From assembly GCF_030687145.1 (NCBI RefSeq), contig NZ_CP117460.1, positions 5,766,001 through 5,830,000 of the forward strand: DNA of 64,000 nucleotides, in the 5' to 3' direction. The notes under the pieces were generated by a model that was not told the DNA's origin, made no database searches, and saw only the letters and a program-made list of their open reading frames with translations. The DNA comes from Pseudomonas sp. FP1742. GTDB taxonomy: Bacteria > Pseudomonadota > Gammaproteobacteria > Pseudomonadales > Pseudomonadaceae. This document shows positions 35,179-43,805 of this stretch, piece after piece (position 1 is the first letter of the stretch; each line of letters begins with the position of its first letter). The position numbers were made by a program, and so were the translations under genes.

Positions 35179-35631
35179 ATGGACAAATACGACCGCATGC
35201 TCCTCAGCGCCCTGCTGGAAAACGGTCGTGCGTCTTACGCCGATCTGGCGCGCAAGGTGAACCTGTCCGCTCCGGCGGTGGCCGAACGCGTCGCCAAACT
35301 CGAGGCTTGCGGGGTGATCACCGGCTACCAGGCAAAAGTCGACCTGTCCAAAATCGGCCTGCCGATCCAGTGCGTCATCGAACTGCGGCTGAACCAGCAC
35401 GGTAACCAGAAAACCTACGACGAACTGATCAAAATCCCACAGCTGACCGAGTGCCATCGCGTCACCGGCGATCCGTGCGTGATCATGCAAGCGGCGGTGG
35501 GCTCGATGCCGGAGCTGGAAGAGTTGATCAACCGGATCGCCACGTTCGGGTTCAGCAAGACCTCGATTGTGTTGTCGAGTGCCATCGAAAAGCGCGTGCC
35601 GTTGGGTCAACTGGAGGGGAATGGCAAATAG
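35179..35631 (+). CDS. Lrp/AsnC-family regulator
   Basis: The 150-residue protein has the AsnC helix-turn-helix at residues 4-50 (DRMLLSALLENGRASYADLARK, then LSAPAVAERVAKL) and a RAM ligand domain from about residue 65 to 140. It probably regulates the divergent YedA-type exporter in response to an amino acid. The ATG at 35179 lies 40 bp after the inverted repeat. Confidence 0.92.
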   Translation: MDKYDRMLLSALLENGRASYADLARKVNLSAPAVAERVAKLEACGVITGYQAKVDLSKIGLPIQCVIELRLNQHGNQKTYDELIKIPQLTECHRVTGDPCVIMQAAVGSMPELEELINRIATFGFSKTSIVLSSAIEKRVPLGQLEGNGK

Positions 35632-35649
35632 TTCTCCAGGGGGCTTCTG

Positions 35650-36261
35650 TCAGAACCCGCGATACCGCTTCAAATGCTCATTGATCTTCGCCGCCGGCAC
35701 TTTCTGCAGGCTGCACAACAGATCATGGGACAACTCGCGCAACCCATGCTTTTGCCGCAGCTCTTGCGCCAGATGCGCCGTCAGGTTGGCGGCCATTTCC
35801 GCATCGGCCATGGCCCGGTGAGCCTTGCCGGTATTGGGCAGGCTGGCGAAGGTGGTGAGGGTGCCGAGTTTGTGGTTCGGCGCGGCGGGCATCAGGCGGC
35901 GGGCGAGTAACAGCGAGCAGGCAAAGTTCTGCAAGCGTGTACGTTTGATTCGCCCGAGCTCGTAGTCCCAGAACTTCTGGTCGAACGCAGCGTTGTGCGC
36001 CAGCAGCGGCGTGATGCCGACGAATTCGTTGACCTCGTTCATCACCTGCTCGGCCGAGGGTGCGGTGCGCAGCATGGCGTTGCTGATGCCGGTCAGTTGT
36101 TCGATGAACGCCGGCACCCGCACGCCGGCATTCATCAGGCTTTGGTAACGCTCGACGATGCGCCCCTGTTCAAGAATCACCACGGCAATTTCCGTGGCCC
36201 GGCAGCTGCTGCTCGGGGAGATCCCGGTGGTTTCAAAGTCGATGACTGCTATGCGTTCCAA
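35650..36261 (-). CDS. DnaQ-like 3'-5' exonuclease (DEDDh)
   Basis: The 203-residue protein has the DEDDh motifs: VIDFETTG near residue 7 (Exo I), LLAHNAAFDQKFWDYEL near 90 (Exo II), and AHRAMADAEMAAN near 145 (Exo III, with histidine). It resembles the epsilon-like exonuclease domain of DNA polymerase III/PolC, found as stand-alone proteins in pseudomonads. It may proofread or trim nucleic acids; the partner is unknown. The gene lies 22 bp downstream of a NYN nuclease on the same strand. Confidence 0.9.
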   Translation of the reverse strand: MERIAVIDFETTGISPSSSCRATEIAVVILEQGRIVERYQSLMNAGVRVPAFIEQLTGISNAMLRTAPSAEQVMNEVNEFVGITPLLAHNAAFDQKFWDYELGRIKRTRLQNFACSLLLARRLMPAAPNHKLGTLTTFASLPNTGKAHRAMADAEMAANLTAHLAQELRQKHGLRELSHDLLCSLQKVPAAKINEHLKRYRGF

Positions 36262-36283
36262 ACCTGTTTCAACTCCTTAAAAA

Positions 36284-36763
36284 TCAATTCTTGAGCAGCA
36301 ACGCGCCTTCGATCGGCACATAACGACTGGCGGCGCGGATCAGCGAATTGGCCGTCAGGCCCGGCACGCCATAGGCCACAGCCTGCACGCCGTGCTTGGC
36401 GATGATGCGCTCCAGCAGCATGTCGAAATCACCGTCGCCGGAAGCCAGCACCACTTCGTCGACATGGTCGGCGGCATCCATGATGTCGAGGGTGATGCCC
36501 ACGTCCCAGTCGCCTTTGGCCGAACCGTCGCTACGCTGGATATAGGGCTTGAGCTTCACGATGAAGCCGAGGTTGCGCAGGATCTGCTGAAACTGCTGCT
36601 GCTTGCTGTCGCCACGATCGATCGCATAGGCATAGGCCTCGACGATCTGCCCCTGTTTGCTGACGTCAGCCCACAACGCGGCGTAGTTGAAGTGGCAGCC
36701 ATAGGCCTGACGCACGGTGTAGTAGAGGTTCTGGACATCGACGAACACTGCGATTTTTTTCAC
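36284..36763 (-). CDS. NYN-domain (LabA/DUF88) ribonuclease-like protein
   Basis: The 159-residue protein has the NYN/PIN-like acidic residues: VFVDVQNLYYTV near residue 6, DWDVGITLDIMD near 85, and VVLASGDGDFDMLLERI near 100. The fold resembles tRNA/RNA-processing nucleases. A GTG start at 36763 is used because GAGAGGA precedes it by seven bases; the frame remains open upstream but has no better start. It is in the same orientation as the DnaQ-like exonuclease, only 22 bp away, so both probably belong to one transcript. Confidence 0.85.
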   Translation of the reverse strand: MKKIAVFVDVQNLYYTVRQAYGCHFNYAALWADVSKQGQIVEAYAYAIDRGDSKQQQFQQILRNLGFIVKLKPYIQRSDGSAKGDWDVGITLDIMDAADHVDEVVLASGDGDFDMLLERIIAKHGVQAVAYGVPGLTANSLIRAASRYVPIEGALLLKN

Positions 36764-36866
36764 CGCACATCCTCTCAGCGCGCTGGCGCGCGGGGTCTTG
36801 GCGCACAGGCGCGAGGGCTGGATCAGGCTCCAGGCCCGAAAAGTCGCCCAGTATGCCAGCCCGATG

Positions 36867-36910
36867 GATTGTTCCGCGAACAATCGGCCCGGAGCGCCAT
36901 GGCGCTCCGG
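36867..36910. repeat. two adjacent hairpins between the NYN and DUF2076 genes
   Basis: GATTGTTC-CGC-GAACAATC (36867-36885) is an 8-bp perfect stem, and CCGGAGCGCCATGGCGCTCCGG (36889-36910) is a perfect 22-bp palindrome. They sit downstream of the DUF2076 gene on the minus strand and may stabilise the 3' end or terminate, though no T-run follows. Confidence 0.6.
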
Positions 36911-36922
36911 ACGAATGGCAGG

Positions 36923-37699
36923 TCAGATGAAGGAGTCGTCATCATCGCCGCCGAAGAACGATGAACTTCCATCGTCGTAATCCGTGTCGACGAAACCGCC
37001 CTGATCGCTGGAGTTGTCAGCCACGCGCTGATCATTGCCCCAATCGCTGTCACTCTGATCGTTGACCTTGGCTGGTTCTTCTTTGATGACTTCAACCACT
37101 TCCGGCTGCTGATTGTGATGAAACAGGCTGCTGATGCCTTGCGCCAGCATCACGCCACCGGCCACGCCCGCTGCAGTTTTCAGCGCCCCACCGAGGAAAC
37201 CGCTGCCGACAGGCTGTTGCGGTGCGTAATTCTGCTGAGGTGGCGCTCCGAAGTTCTGCTGAGGAGCCGGCGCACCGAAGTTCTGCTGCGGCGGCTGCGA
37301 GCTGAACGATGGCCGCCCCGGTTCACGCCAGCCGCCGCTTGAAGGGACAGCGCTTTGAGTTGGCGCAGGTTGCGGGTCACGGGAAGCCCCGCCGAAGATG
37401 CTCGACAAAAAGCCGCCGCTGCTCGGTGCCGGTGCCGCCGTCTGGGCCTTGGCCTGTTGCAGTTCGGCCTGCAATTGCTGGACTTGCTGGGTAAGTTGCT
37501 TGTTCTGTTCGTCGAGGCTCTTGATGGCTGCCTCTTGCACCAGAATCGCCTGGGTCATGAAATAGCCCGCCGCTGGCTGGCGAGTCAGGTGCTCCTTGAT
37601 CCGCGCCTCGGCCTGGGCGTCGCGCGGGGCTGAGTCCGTTTCGGCCTGTTGCAGCCGGGAAAACAGTCCATCGATCAGGGTTTGTTCTTCGCTGTTCAT
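36923..37699 (-). CDS. DUF2076-family protein with glutamine-rich middle and acidic tail
   Basis: The 258-residue protein begins MNSEEQTLIDGLFSRL and has the DUF2076 N-terminal helical part, then a coiled-coil segment with KQLTQQVQQLQAELQQAK (about residues 75-95). The middle (about 110-180) is low-complexity: many Gln, Pro, Ala and NFGAP repeats. A short hydrophobic patch (FLGGALKTAAGVAGGVML) may anchor it, and the tail is Asp-rich (FFGGDDDDSFI). No enzymatic motif is visible. The role in DUF2076 proteins is unknown; a periplasmic envelope role is a guess. Confidence 0.85.
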   Translation of the reverse strand: MNSEEQTLIDGLFSRLQQAETDSAPRDAQAEARIKEHLTRQPAAGYFMTQAILVQEAAIKSLDEQNKQLTQQVQQLQAELQQAKAQTAAPAPSSGGFLSSIFGGASRDPQPAPTQSAVPSSGGWREPGRPSFSSQPPQQNFGAPAPQQNFGAPPQQNYAPQQPVGSGFLGGALKTAAGVAGGVMLAQGISSLFHHNQQPEVVEVIKEEPAKVNDQSDSDWGNDQRVADNSSDQGGFVDTDYDDGSSSFFGGDDDDSFI

Positions 37700-37876
37700 G
37701 GCGACCTCGTAGATTGCCGAGAAAATCATTGCCCTCATCCACCGTGGATAAGGTGCTCACCAGTAATGGGGCTGATACAGGATGTTTCAATGACCTTTAC
37801 CGAACGTTTACGTTTGCGCCCCGAAGGGGTTGATCGGTTAAAGTGAGGCACTGCTTTCAACCTGCGATACCGACTG

Positions 37877-38551
37877 ATGAATTCGTTCGATGTACTGCGT
37901 GACTCTCTGTATTTCTTCAAGCGCAATCTGAGCCAGATCGTGCAGCTGTGCCTGCCGCTGGTGATTGTCGAGGCGCTGCTGCAACAAGTGGTCGACCACT
38001 CCACCGGGCCGGACAGTTTCGCCGGCATCAGTGTGATTGTCGGCTTGCTGGTATATCCGCTATACACCGCAGCGCTGATCCTGTTTCTCGATGCCCGCAG
38101 CCGTGGCGAATCGCCGCGCACCCGCGACCTGCTGGCAGCCGCCGCGTCTCTTTGGCCGCGCTTCGCCGTACTGACCGCCCTCAATACGTTGCTGATCCTT
38201 ATCGGCCTGTCGCTGTATTTCCTGCCGGGTATCTGGCTGATGGTGACGCTGGCGTTCGGCGAGTACCTGTTGGTGCTGCGCGGCCTGGCACCGCTGGCCG
38301 CGATGAAGGAAAGCCTGCGCCTGACCCGTGGGCATTTCATGCGCATTCTGGTGTGTATTCTGTGCGTGATGGGCCCGCTGTGGGTGCTCAAGGGCGCGAC
38401 GCTGGCGGTTTACCCCGAGCCACAGAACCCGGTGATCTCACTGCTGATCGACAGCGCTCACAGCTTTCTGCAACTGTTCACCAGCGTGGTGCTGTTCCGT
38501 TTGTTCATGCTGATTGGCGACGCGTCCGAGAAATCTGATGAGCGGCTCTGA
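37877..38551 (+). CDS. YciC-family (UPF0259) inner-membrane protein
   Basis: The 224-residue protein has about six transmembrane helices and starts MNSFDVLRDSLYFFKRNL. It resembles the YciC/UPF0259 family, whose function is not settled. Residues 75-85 (DARSRGESPRT) form the cytoplasmic loop. It is 75 bp upstream of an EEP-family gene in the same direction, so they may be cotranscribed. No signal peptide is seen apart from the first helix. Confidence 0.85.
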   Translation: MNSFDVLRDSLYFFKRNLSQIVQLCLPLVIVEALLQQVVDHSTGPDSFAGISVIVGLLVYPLYTAALILFLDARSRGESPRTRDLLAAAASLWPRFAVLTALNTLLILIGLSLYFLPGIWLMVTLAFGEYLLVLRGLAPLAAMKESLRLTRGHFMRILVCILCVMGPLWVLKGATLAVYPEPQNPVISLLIDSAHSFLQLFTSVVLFRLFMLIGDASEKSDERL

Positions 38552-38625
38552 CCGCTCTACCCTTGGGCTTGGGCGCTGCTCTCGGTTATGCTCGGGGTCA
38601 ATTCTGTAACGCGATAAGCCGAGCC

Positions 38626-39705
38626 ATGCCCCGTCTACTGCGCTACACCCTGCTGGGCCTGCTGATCACCATCGGCCTGTTTGCAGTGCTGATCTACAGC
38701 CTGACCTGGCGTCCCGAGGCCAAGGAAGCGCTGCCGGTCAGTTGCAACGCCCAGGTGCCGACGCTGGTGCGCGGTCAGGCGCTGAAGGTAATGACCTGGA
38801 ACGTCCAGTACCTGGCCGGCAAGCGCTACGTATTCTGGAATGATCTGGCCGCCGGAGATGACGAGCGCCCTACGCCTGAAGACATGGCCTTCAGCCTCGA
38901 CGAGGTGGCGCGAGTGATTCGTGACGAGCAACCGGACATCGTGCTGCTGCAGGAGCTCGATGATGGCGCCAAGGCCAGCGACTACCAGAACCAGTTCAAA
39001 CTGCTTCAGGATCGGGTCACCGACCTGTATCCGTGCACCGCACAGGCCTTCGACTGGAAAGCCGACTTCGTACCTGAACCGCACATCTTCGGCAGCGTTG
39101 GCCGGCAACTGGCAACCCTGAGCCGCTACCAGATCGAACACGCCGAACGCCTGCAATTACCGATCGCACCGGCCAACTTCATCAGCCGTCAGTTCAAGCC
39201 GAAAAACGCCTTGCTGGTCACATACCTGCCAGTCAGCGAAGGCGGCCAAATGGCCGTGCTCAACACCCATCTGGACCGCGCCACCCAGCCCGACGACACT
39301 TCGCAAACCCAGGTGACAGCCGTGGCCAAGGTTCTCGACAAGTACGAAAGCCGCGGCACGCCCTGGTTGATCGGCGGCGACTTCAATCTGTTGCCGCTGG
39401 GCCAGTATCGACGCCTTGCCGCCGAGCAACGCACGCCCTACTCCGCCGACAGCGCGCTGCATGTGCTGTGGGACAAATACCCGATGATCCCCACCAACAA
39501 CGAAGCCAGCGGTATCGACCGGGCGCAATGGCTGACCCATTACCCGAATGACCCCACCTTGAATGGCCCGGACCGCACCGTCGACTACCTGTTTTACAGC
39601 CCGCGCATCAAACGGGTCGAAGCACGGGTGCGGCAGGACGATACGTTGCGCATATCCGATCACTTGCCGGTGATTGCACGGTTTCTGTTGCCGGTCGCGC
39701 CTTAG
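38626..39705 (+). CDS. endonuclease/exonuclease/phosphatase-family protein, membrane-anchored
   Basis: The 359-residue protein has one N-terminal hydrophobic segment (residues about 5-25) and an EEP fold: VMTWNVQYLAGKRY near 50, IVLLQELDDGAK near 105, LIGGDFNLLPLGQ near 250, and ISDHLPVIARF at the end. Such proteins can be DNases, sphingomyelinases or lipid phosphatases; the substrate is unknown. The start at 38626 was chosen since the open frame upstream of it overlaps the end of the previous gene's 3' region and is rich in unlikely residues. Confidence 0.88.
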   Translation: MPRLLRYTLLGLLITIGLFAVLIYSLTWRPEAKEALPVSCNAQVPTLVRGQALKVMTWNVQYLAGKRYVFWNDLAAGDDERPTPEDMAFSLDEVARVIRDEQPDIVLLQELDDGAKASDYQNQFKLLQDRVTDLYPCTAQAFDWKADFVPEPHIFGSVGRQLATLSRYQIEHAERLQLPIAPANFISRQFKPKNALLVTYLPVSEGGQMAVLNTHLDRATQPDDTSQTQVTAVAKVLDKYESRGTPWLIGGDFNLLPLGQYRRLAAEQRTPYSADSALHVLWDKYPMIPTNNEASGIDRAQWLTHYPNDPTLNGPDRTVDYLFYSPRIKRVEARVRQDDTLRISDHLPVIARFLLPVAP

Positions 39706-39714
39706 GTCAAAAGC

Positions 39715-39812
39715 TTCGCGAGCAAGCCCGCTCCCACATGAGATCTTCAGTGAGTACAGCATTTGTGTACCACCGAGATCCAGTGTGGGAGCGGGCTTGC
39801 TCGCGAATGCCG
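39715..39812. repeat. REPIN, inward-TGTGGG class
   Basis: TTCGCGAGCAAGCCCGC at left and its inverse at right with a spacer containing GATCTTCAGTGAGTAC and CACCGAGAT, nearly the same as the spacer of the copy at 45801-45895. It lies between convergent genes. Confidence 0.92.
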
Positions 39813-39830
39813 CGCCACCGATGCAACTGA

Positions 39831-42347
39831 CTACTTACGAGGCTTGATCCGCGCCGTCGCCTCGGCCACCAGCGGATCATCCGGCCAGTAGTGCTTCGGG
39901 TAACGCCCCTTCAAATCCTTCTTCACCTCGGCGTAGGTACTACGCCAGAAGTTCGCCAGGTCCTGCGTCACCTGCACTGGCCGCCGCGCCGGGGACAGCA
40001 GATGCAATTTCACCACCTGCCGGCCACCGGCAATGCGCGGGGTTTCTGCCAGACCGAACAGCTCCTGCAAACGCACCGCCAGAATCGGTGGCTGTTCACT
40101 GTAATCCAGACGAATCGACGAACCCGACGGCACACTCAAATGGTGCGGCGCCAGCTCTTCGAGCCGTTGCGGCAACGGCCACGGCAGCAAGTTGTGAACG
40201 ATGCTCGACAAGTCCAGGCTGGCGAAGTGGCTGAGACGCGAGACTTTACCCAGGTACGGCATCAGCCAATGTTCGAGGCTTTTGAGCAGTGCAGCGTCGC
40301 TGACATCCGGCCATTCGCTCTGGCCCTGGCTGCCGAGATCCAACTGCCGCAACAACGCCACCCGCGCCTGCCACTGACGCAGCTCTGGCGTCCAGGGCAA
40401 CAGCTCCAGACCTTTGCGCCGCACAAGATTCACCAACGCCTGACTGCGAGCACTTTCATCGAGCCCGGTCAGCGGTTCGCGGCTGAGGATCAACTCGCCG
40501 ACCTTGCGCTGACGCTCGGCCCGCAGCACACCTTCGCGCTCATCCCAATCCAGTTGATCGACGCACCGCACCTGTTCGGCCAGCACCGAGTCGAACAGCG
40601 CCGGATCAAAATCCGTCGCCAGATAAATCCGTTCTTCACGCTGGCCCTGACGACTGCCCAGATCGGCGATCACCAGCCACGGTTGTTTCATCAAGCTGTC
40701 CGCTTCGGCGAACAGCGCGGCACGACCATTGGCCAGTCGATATTCAGCGCCACCGGCCCGCCGCTGTTGGGCGACCCGATCGGGATAAGCCAACGCCAGC
40801 AACGCGCCGAGCCAGCGCGGATGCCCGGGATCGCTGACCGGCTCCGTCGCTTTGCCACGCAAGTAGCCGCGATATTGCCGCGCCAGTTGCCGGGCCCGTT
40901 GCACACCGCCCTGCGCACCGCGAGCGGCCCGTTCTTCACCGGACAGCAGCACCAGTCGACTGTGCAGGTCCGCACCAGCGCCACGCAAGATATCCCGCTC
41001 CCCGAGCAGTGCGGCGACATCGCAAGCCATGTCGGCCAGACCGAGCGCCTGGCCACGCAACAGCAAATGGGCGATCCGTGGATGGGCCGGCAGTTCGGCC
41101 ATGGCCTGACCATGACGGGTCAGCGCTTCTCCCTCCAGCGCACCCAAACGCTCAAGCAGATCCTGGGCCTGTGCATAAGCCGCTGCCGGAGGCACATCGA
41201 GCCAAACCAACTGCCCCGGCGTCACGCCCCAACGACCGAGTTGCAAGGCCAGCCCGGCAAGGTCCGCCGAGAGGATTTCCGCACTGGCGTAAGCCGCCAG
41301 TTGCTCGTGCTGATCCTGCGACCACAAGCGATAACACACACCGGGCTCCAAACGCCCTGCCCGGCCCGCGCGCTGCGTGGCACTGGCCTTGGAAATGCGC
41401 TGAGTATCCAGACGAGTCATGCCGCTGCCAGGGTCGAAACGCGGCACCCGCGCCAACCCGGCATCGATCACCACGCGCACGCCATTGATGGTCAGGCTGG
41501 TTTCGGCGATGTTGGTGGCCAGCACCACTTTGCGCTTGCCCGCAGGCGCCGGGTCAATCGCCGCACGCTGCGCCGCCAGGTCCAGTTCGCCGTGCAATGG
41601 GCACAGCAACACCGGCGAACCTTCGCCCAGCGCATCGGCCAGTTGTTGATGCACCCGACGAATTTCCGCCTGCCCCGGCAAAAATACCAGCAGGCTGCCG
41701 GATTCATCGTTCAGTGCGTCGAGAATGGTCTGCACCACCTTCGGCTCGATGAATTCGCCGGGCTGAAACGGTCGGCCCCAGCGCATCGCCACCGGATACA
41801 TGCGACCTTCGCTGCGCAGGATTGGCGCGTCATCCAGCAACCCGGCCAGGCGTTCGCCTTCCAGGGTTGCCGACATCAAGAGGATTTTCAGTGGCTGATC
41901 GTCACGAAACAGCTCCCGACCGTTCAGGCTCAGGGCCAACGCCAGGTCGGCATCAAGACTGCGTTCATGGAACTCATCGAAAATCAGCAAGCCCACGCCT
42001 TCCAGCGCCGGGTCATCCTGCAGGCGCCGGGTGAGGATGCCTTCGGTCACCACTTCGATGCGGGTATTGGGGCCGACTTTGCTGTCGAGACGAATGCGGT
42101 AGCCCACGGTTTCGCCGACCTTCTCGCCCAATTCACTGGCCAACCGCTCCGCCGCCGCCCGCGCCGCCAACCGGCGCGGTTCGAGCATCAGAATGGTCTG
42201 CCCGGCCAGCCACGGCTCATCGAGCAAGGCCAACGGTACCCGGGTGGTTTTACCGGCGCCGGGCGGTGCTTCGAGCACGGCTTCGTGGCGTGTAGCGAGG
42301 GCTTCACGCAATGCGGGTAAAACTTCATCAATCGGCAAAGAAATCAT
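39831..42347 (-). CDS. hrpB: ATP-dependent helicase HrpB
   Basis: The 838-residue DExH-box helicase has motifs LEAPPGAGKTTRVP (I, about residue 24), FDEFHERS (II, near 125), SATLEG (III), and RAGRAGRLEPGVCYRLW (VI, near 335), plus the C-terminal HrpB domain. The length is normal for HrpB. It probably remodels RNA or ribonucleoprotein, but a precise role is not established. It has a REPIN 19 bp after its stop. Confidence 0.95.
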   Translation of the reverse strand: MISLPIDEVLPALREALATRHEAVLEAPPGAGKTTRVPLALLDEPWLAGQTILMLEPRRLAARAAAERLASELGEKVGETVGYRIRLDSKVGPNTRIEVVTEGILTRRLQDDPALEGVGLLIFDEFHERSLDADLALALSLNGRELFRDDQPLKILLMSATLEGERLAGLLDDAPILRSEGRMYPVAMRWGRPFQPGEFIEPKVVQTILDALNDESGSLLVFLPGQAEIRRVHQQLADALGEGSPVLLCPLHGELDLAAQRAAIDPAPAGKRKVVLATNIAETSLTINGVRVVIDAGLARVPRFDPGSGMTRLDTQRISKASATQRAGRAGRLEPGVCYRLWSQDQHEQLAAYASAEILSADLAGLALQLGRWGVTPGQLVWLDVPPAAAYAQAQDLLERLGALEGEALTRHGQAMAELPAHPRIAHLLLRGQALGLADMACDVAALLGERDILRGAGADLHSRLVLLSGEERAARGAQGGVQRARQLARQYRGYLRGKATEPVSDPGHPRWLGALLALAYPDRVAQQRRAGGAEYRLANGRAALFAEADSLMKQPWLVIADLGSRQGQREERIYLATDFDPALFDSVLAEQVRCVDQLDWDEREGVLRAERQRKVGELILSREPLTGLDESARSQALVNLVRRKGLELLPWTPELRQWQARVALLRQLDLGSQGQSEWPDVSDAALLKSLEHWLMPYLGKVSRLSHFASLDLSSIVHNLLPWPLPQRLEELAPHHLSVPSGSSIRLDYSEQPPILAVRLQELFGLAETPRIAGGRQVVKLHLLSPARRPVQVTQDLANFWRSTYAEVKKDLKGRYPKHYWPDDPLVAEATARIKPRK

Positions 42348-42456
42348 GCTGGCTCCAAAACAGAGCGACGAGTATAACGGCGAACTGCTTAGCCTTCGTC
42401 GCGGTCCTAATTCATACAGACGCCCCTTCGTTTCCAGATGACTCAGGAGATTTAAT

Positions 42457-42876
42457 ATGCGTGCTTCCTTTCGCTTGATCGGCGGTGTACTGGTCGCAAC
42501 CTTGCTGACCCAAATGACCGCCTGCGGCTCGATTTTCTACCCGGATCGCCGCGGCCAGATCGACGGCAAGATCGACCCGGCCATTGCCGCGCTGGATGCC
42601 GTGGGTTTGTTGTTCTATATCATCCCTGGCCTGATTGCCTTTGCAGTAGACTTCGCCACGGGTGCCATTTACTTCGAGCCCGGCCGGACCGCTCAGGTGG
42701 CTCCGGAAAAACTCAGGGAAGCGATCGGCGCCGACGGCAAGGTCGATAACCACAAGCTGCAGACTATTCTGGAAAGTGAACTGGGCCGCCGCTTCCCGCT
42801 GGACGATCCACGCCTGATCCAGCACAAGGGCAGCCCCCAGCAACTGGCCATGTTCGGCTTGCAACCGGCCGCATAA
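42457..42876 (+). CDS. putative outer-membrane lipoprotein
   Basis: The 139-residue protein has a signal peptide ending in a lipobox-like MTACGS (cysteine about residue 23), so it is probably processed as a lipoprotein. The mature part has a hydrophobic stretch (LDAVGLLFYIIPGLIAFAV) that may insert in the membrane. Some databases name similar proteins polyribonucleotide nucleotidyltransferase, but no such enzyme motifs are visible here. The +2 residue is glycine, which favours outer-membrane sorting. Function is unknown. Confidence 0.75.
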   Translation: MRASFRLIGGVLVATLLTQMTACGSIFYPDRRGQIDGKIDPAIAALDAVGLLFYIIPGLIAFAVDFATGAIYFEPGRTAQVAPEKLREAIGADGKVDNHKLQTILESELGRRFPLDDPRLIQHKGSPQQLAMFGLQPAA

Positions 42877-42905
42877 TTCATGCATTTGAAGGACTCACAG
42901 CGCTG

Positions 42906-43805
42906 ATGACTACCCCTACCGACCACGCCCGCCTGCTGCGGCTGGCGACGCGCGCCTCGGTGGCGGTCGCGTGCACGTTGATCGTCGCCAAAGCCATTGC
43001 CTGGTGGCTGAGCGGCTCGGTGAGCATGCTCGCCGGGTTGACCGACTCGGCCCTCGACGGCATCACTTCGCTGCTCAATCTGTTGGCCGTGCACTATGCC
43101 TTGCGCCCGGCCGACGAAGATCATCGTTATGGGCATGGCAAGGCCGAATCACTGGCAGGCATGGCGCAGGCACTGTTCATTGGTGGCAGTGCAGTGCTGA
43201 TCACCTTGCAGGCGATCGAGCGGTTGAAACATCCAGAGCCGGTGGGTGCGCCATGGCTTAGCATCGGGGTGATTGTGTTCTCCCTCGTGCTGACCGTGGC
43301 CTTGCTGATAGTGCAACATCGGGTGATCAAGGCAACCGGCTCCAACGCTGTGCGCGCCGACTCCTTGCATTACCGCTCGGACTTGCTGCTCAACGGCAGC
43401 ATCCTGGTGGCTCTGGTGCTGGCCGGGTTTGGCTGGCATCAAGTCGACCCCTGGTTCGGGTTGGGGATCGCCGCCTACATCCTCTGGAGCGCCATTCACA
43501 TCGCCCGGGAAAGTTTTGCTGTGCTGATGGATGAAGAACTACCGCCGGATGTCAGCCAGCACATGCTCGAACTGGCCTGCAGCGTGCCGGGCGTTCTGGG
43601 TGCCCATGATCTGCGCACACGGATTTCCGGGAACCATTGGTTCGTCCAGTTGCATCTGGAGTTGCCGGGGGAATTGACCCTGTCAGTCGCCCACGGCATC
43701 AGCGATCAAGCCGCCGATGCGATTCACGCCGCCTACCCGCGAGCCGAAGTGCTGGTGCACGCCGACCCGCAGGAAGCGGTAAAGGCCGCCGCCAGGGCTC
43801 AGTAA
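42906..43805 (+). CDS. cation diffusion facilitator (FieF-like) metal exporter
   Basis: The 299-residue protein has six predicted transmembrane helices and a C-terminal cytoplasmic domain. Metal-site motifs are visible: LTDSALDGITSLLN in helix 2 and HYRSDLLLNGS in helix 5. Family members export Zn, Fe or Cd in exchange for protons. Its end overlaps the DUF6515 gene on the other strand by 7 bases. The start was placed at the ATG at 42906, 30 nt after the previous gene. Confidence 0.93.
   Translation: MTTPTDHARLLRLATRASVAVACTLIVAKAIAWWLSGSVSMLAGLTDSALDGITSLLNLLAVHYALRPADEDHRYGHGKAESLAGMAQALFIGGSAVLITLQAIERLKHPEPVGAPWLSIGVIVFSLVLTVALLIVQHRVIKATGSNAVRADSLHYRSDLLLNGSILVALVLAGFGWHQVDPWFGLGIAAYILWSAIHIARESFAVLMDEELPPDVSQHMLELACSVPGVLGAHDLRTRISGNHWFVQLHLELPGELTLSVAHGISDQAADAIHAAYPRAEVLVHADPQEAVKAAARAQ

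Noticed and set aside
39891..42320. 809-codon plus-strand frame opposite hrpB
   Set aside because: It mirrors hrpB codons and is rich in Gln, Arg and His, as antisense frames in high-GC DNA often are. HrpB motifs are intact on the minus strand.
42457..42876. Possible polyribonucleotide nucleotidyltransferase
   Set aside because: The 139-residue product has a lipobox-like signal and lacks every PNPase domain; the name seems to be a mis-annotation of this family.
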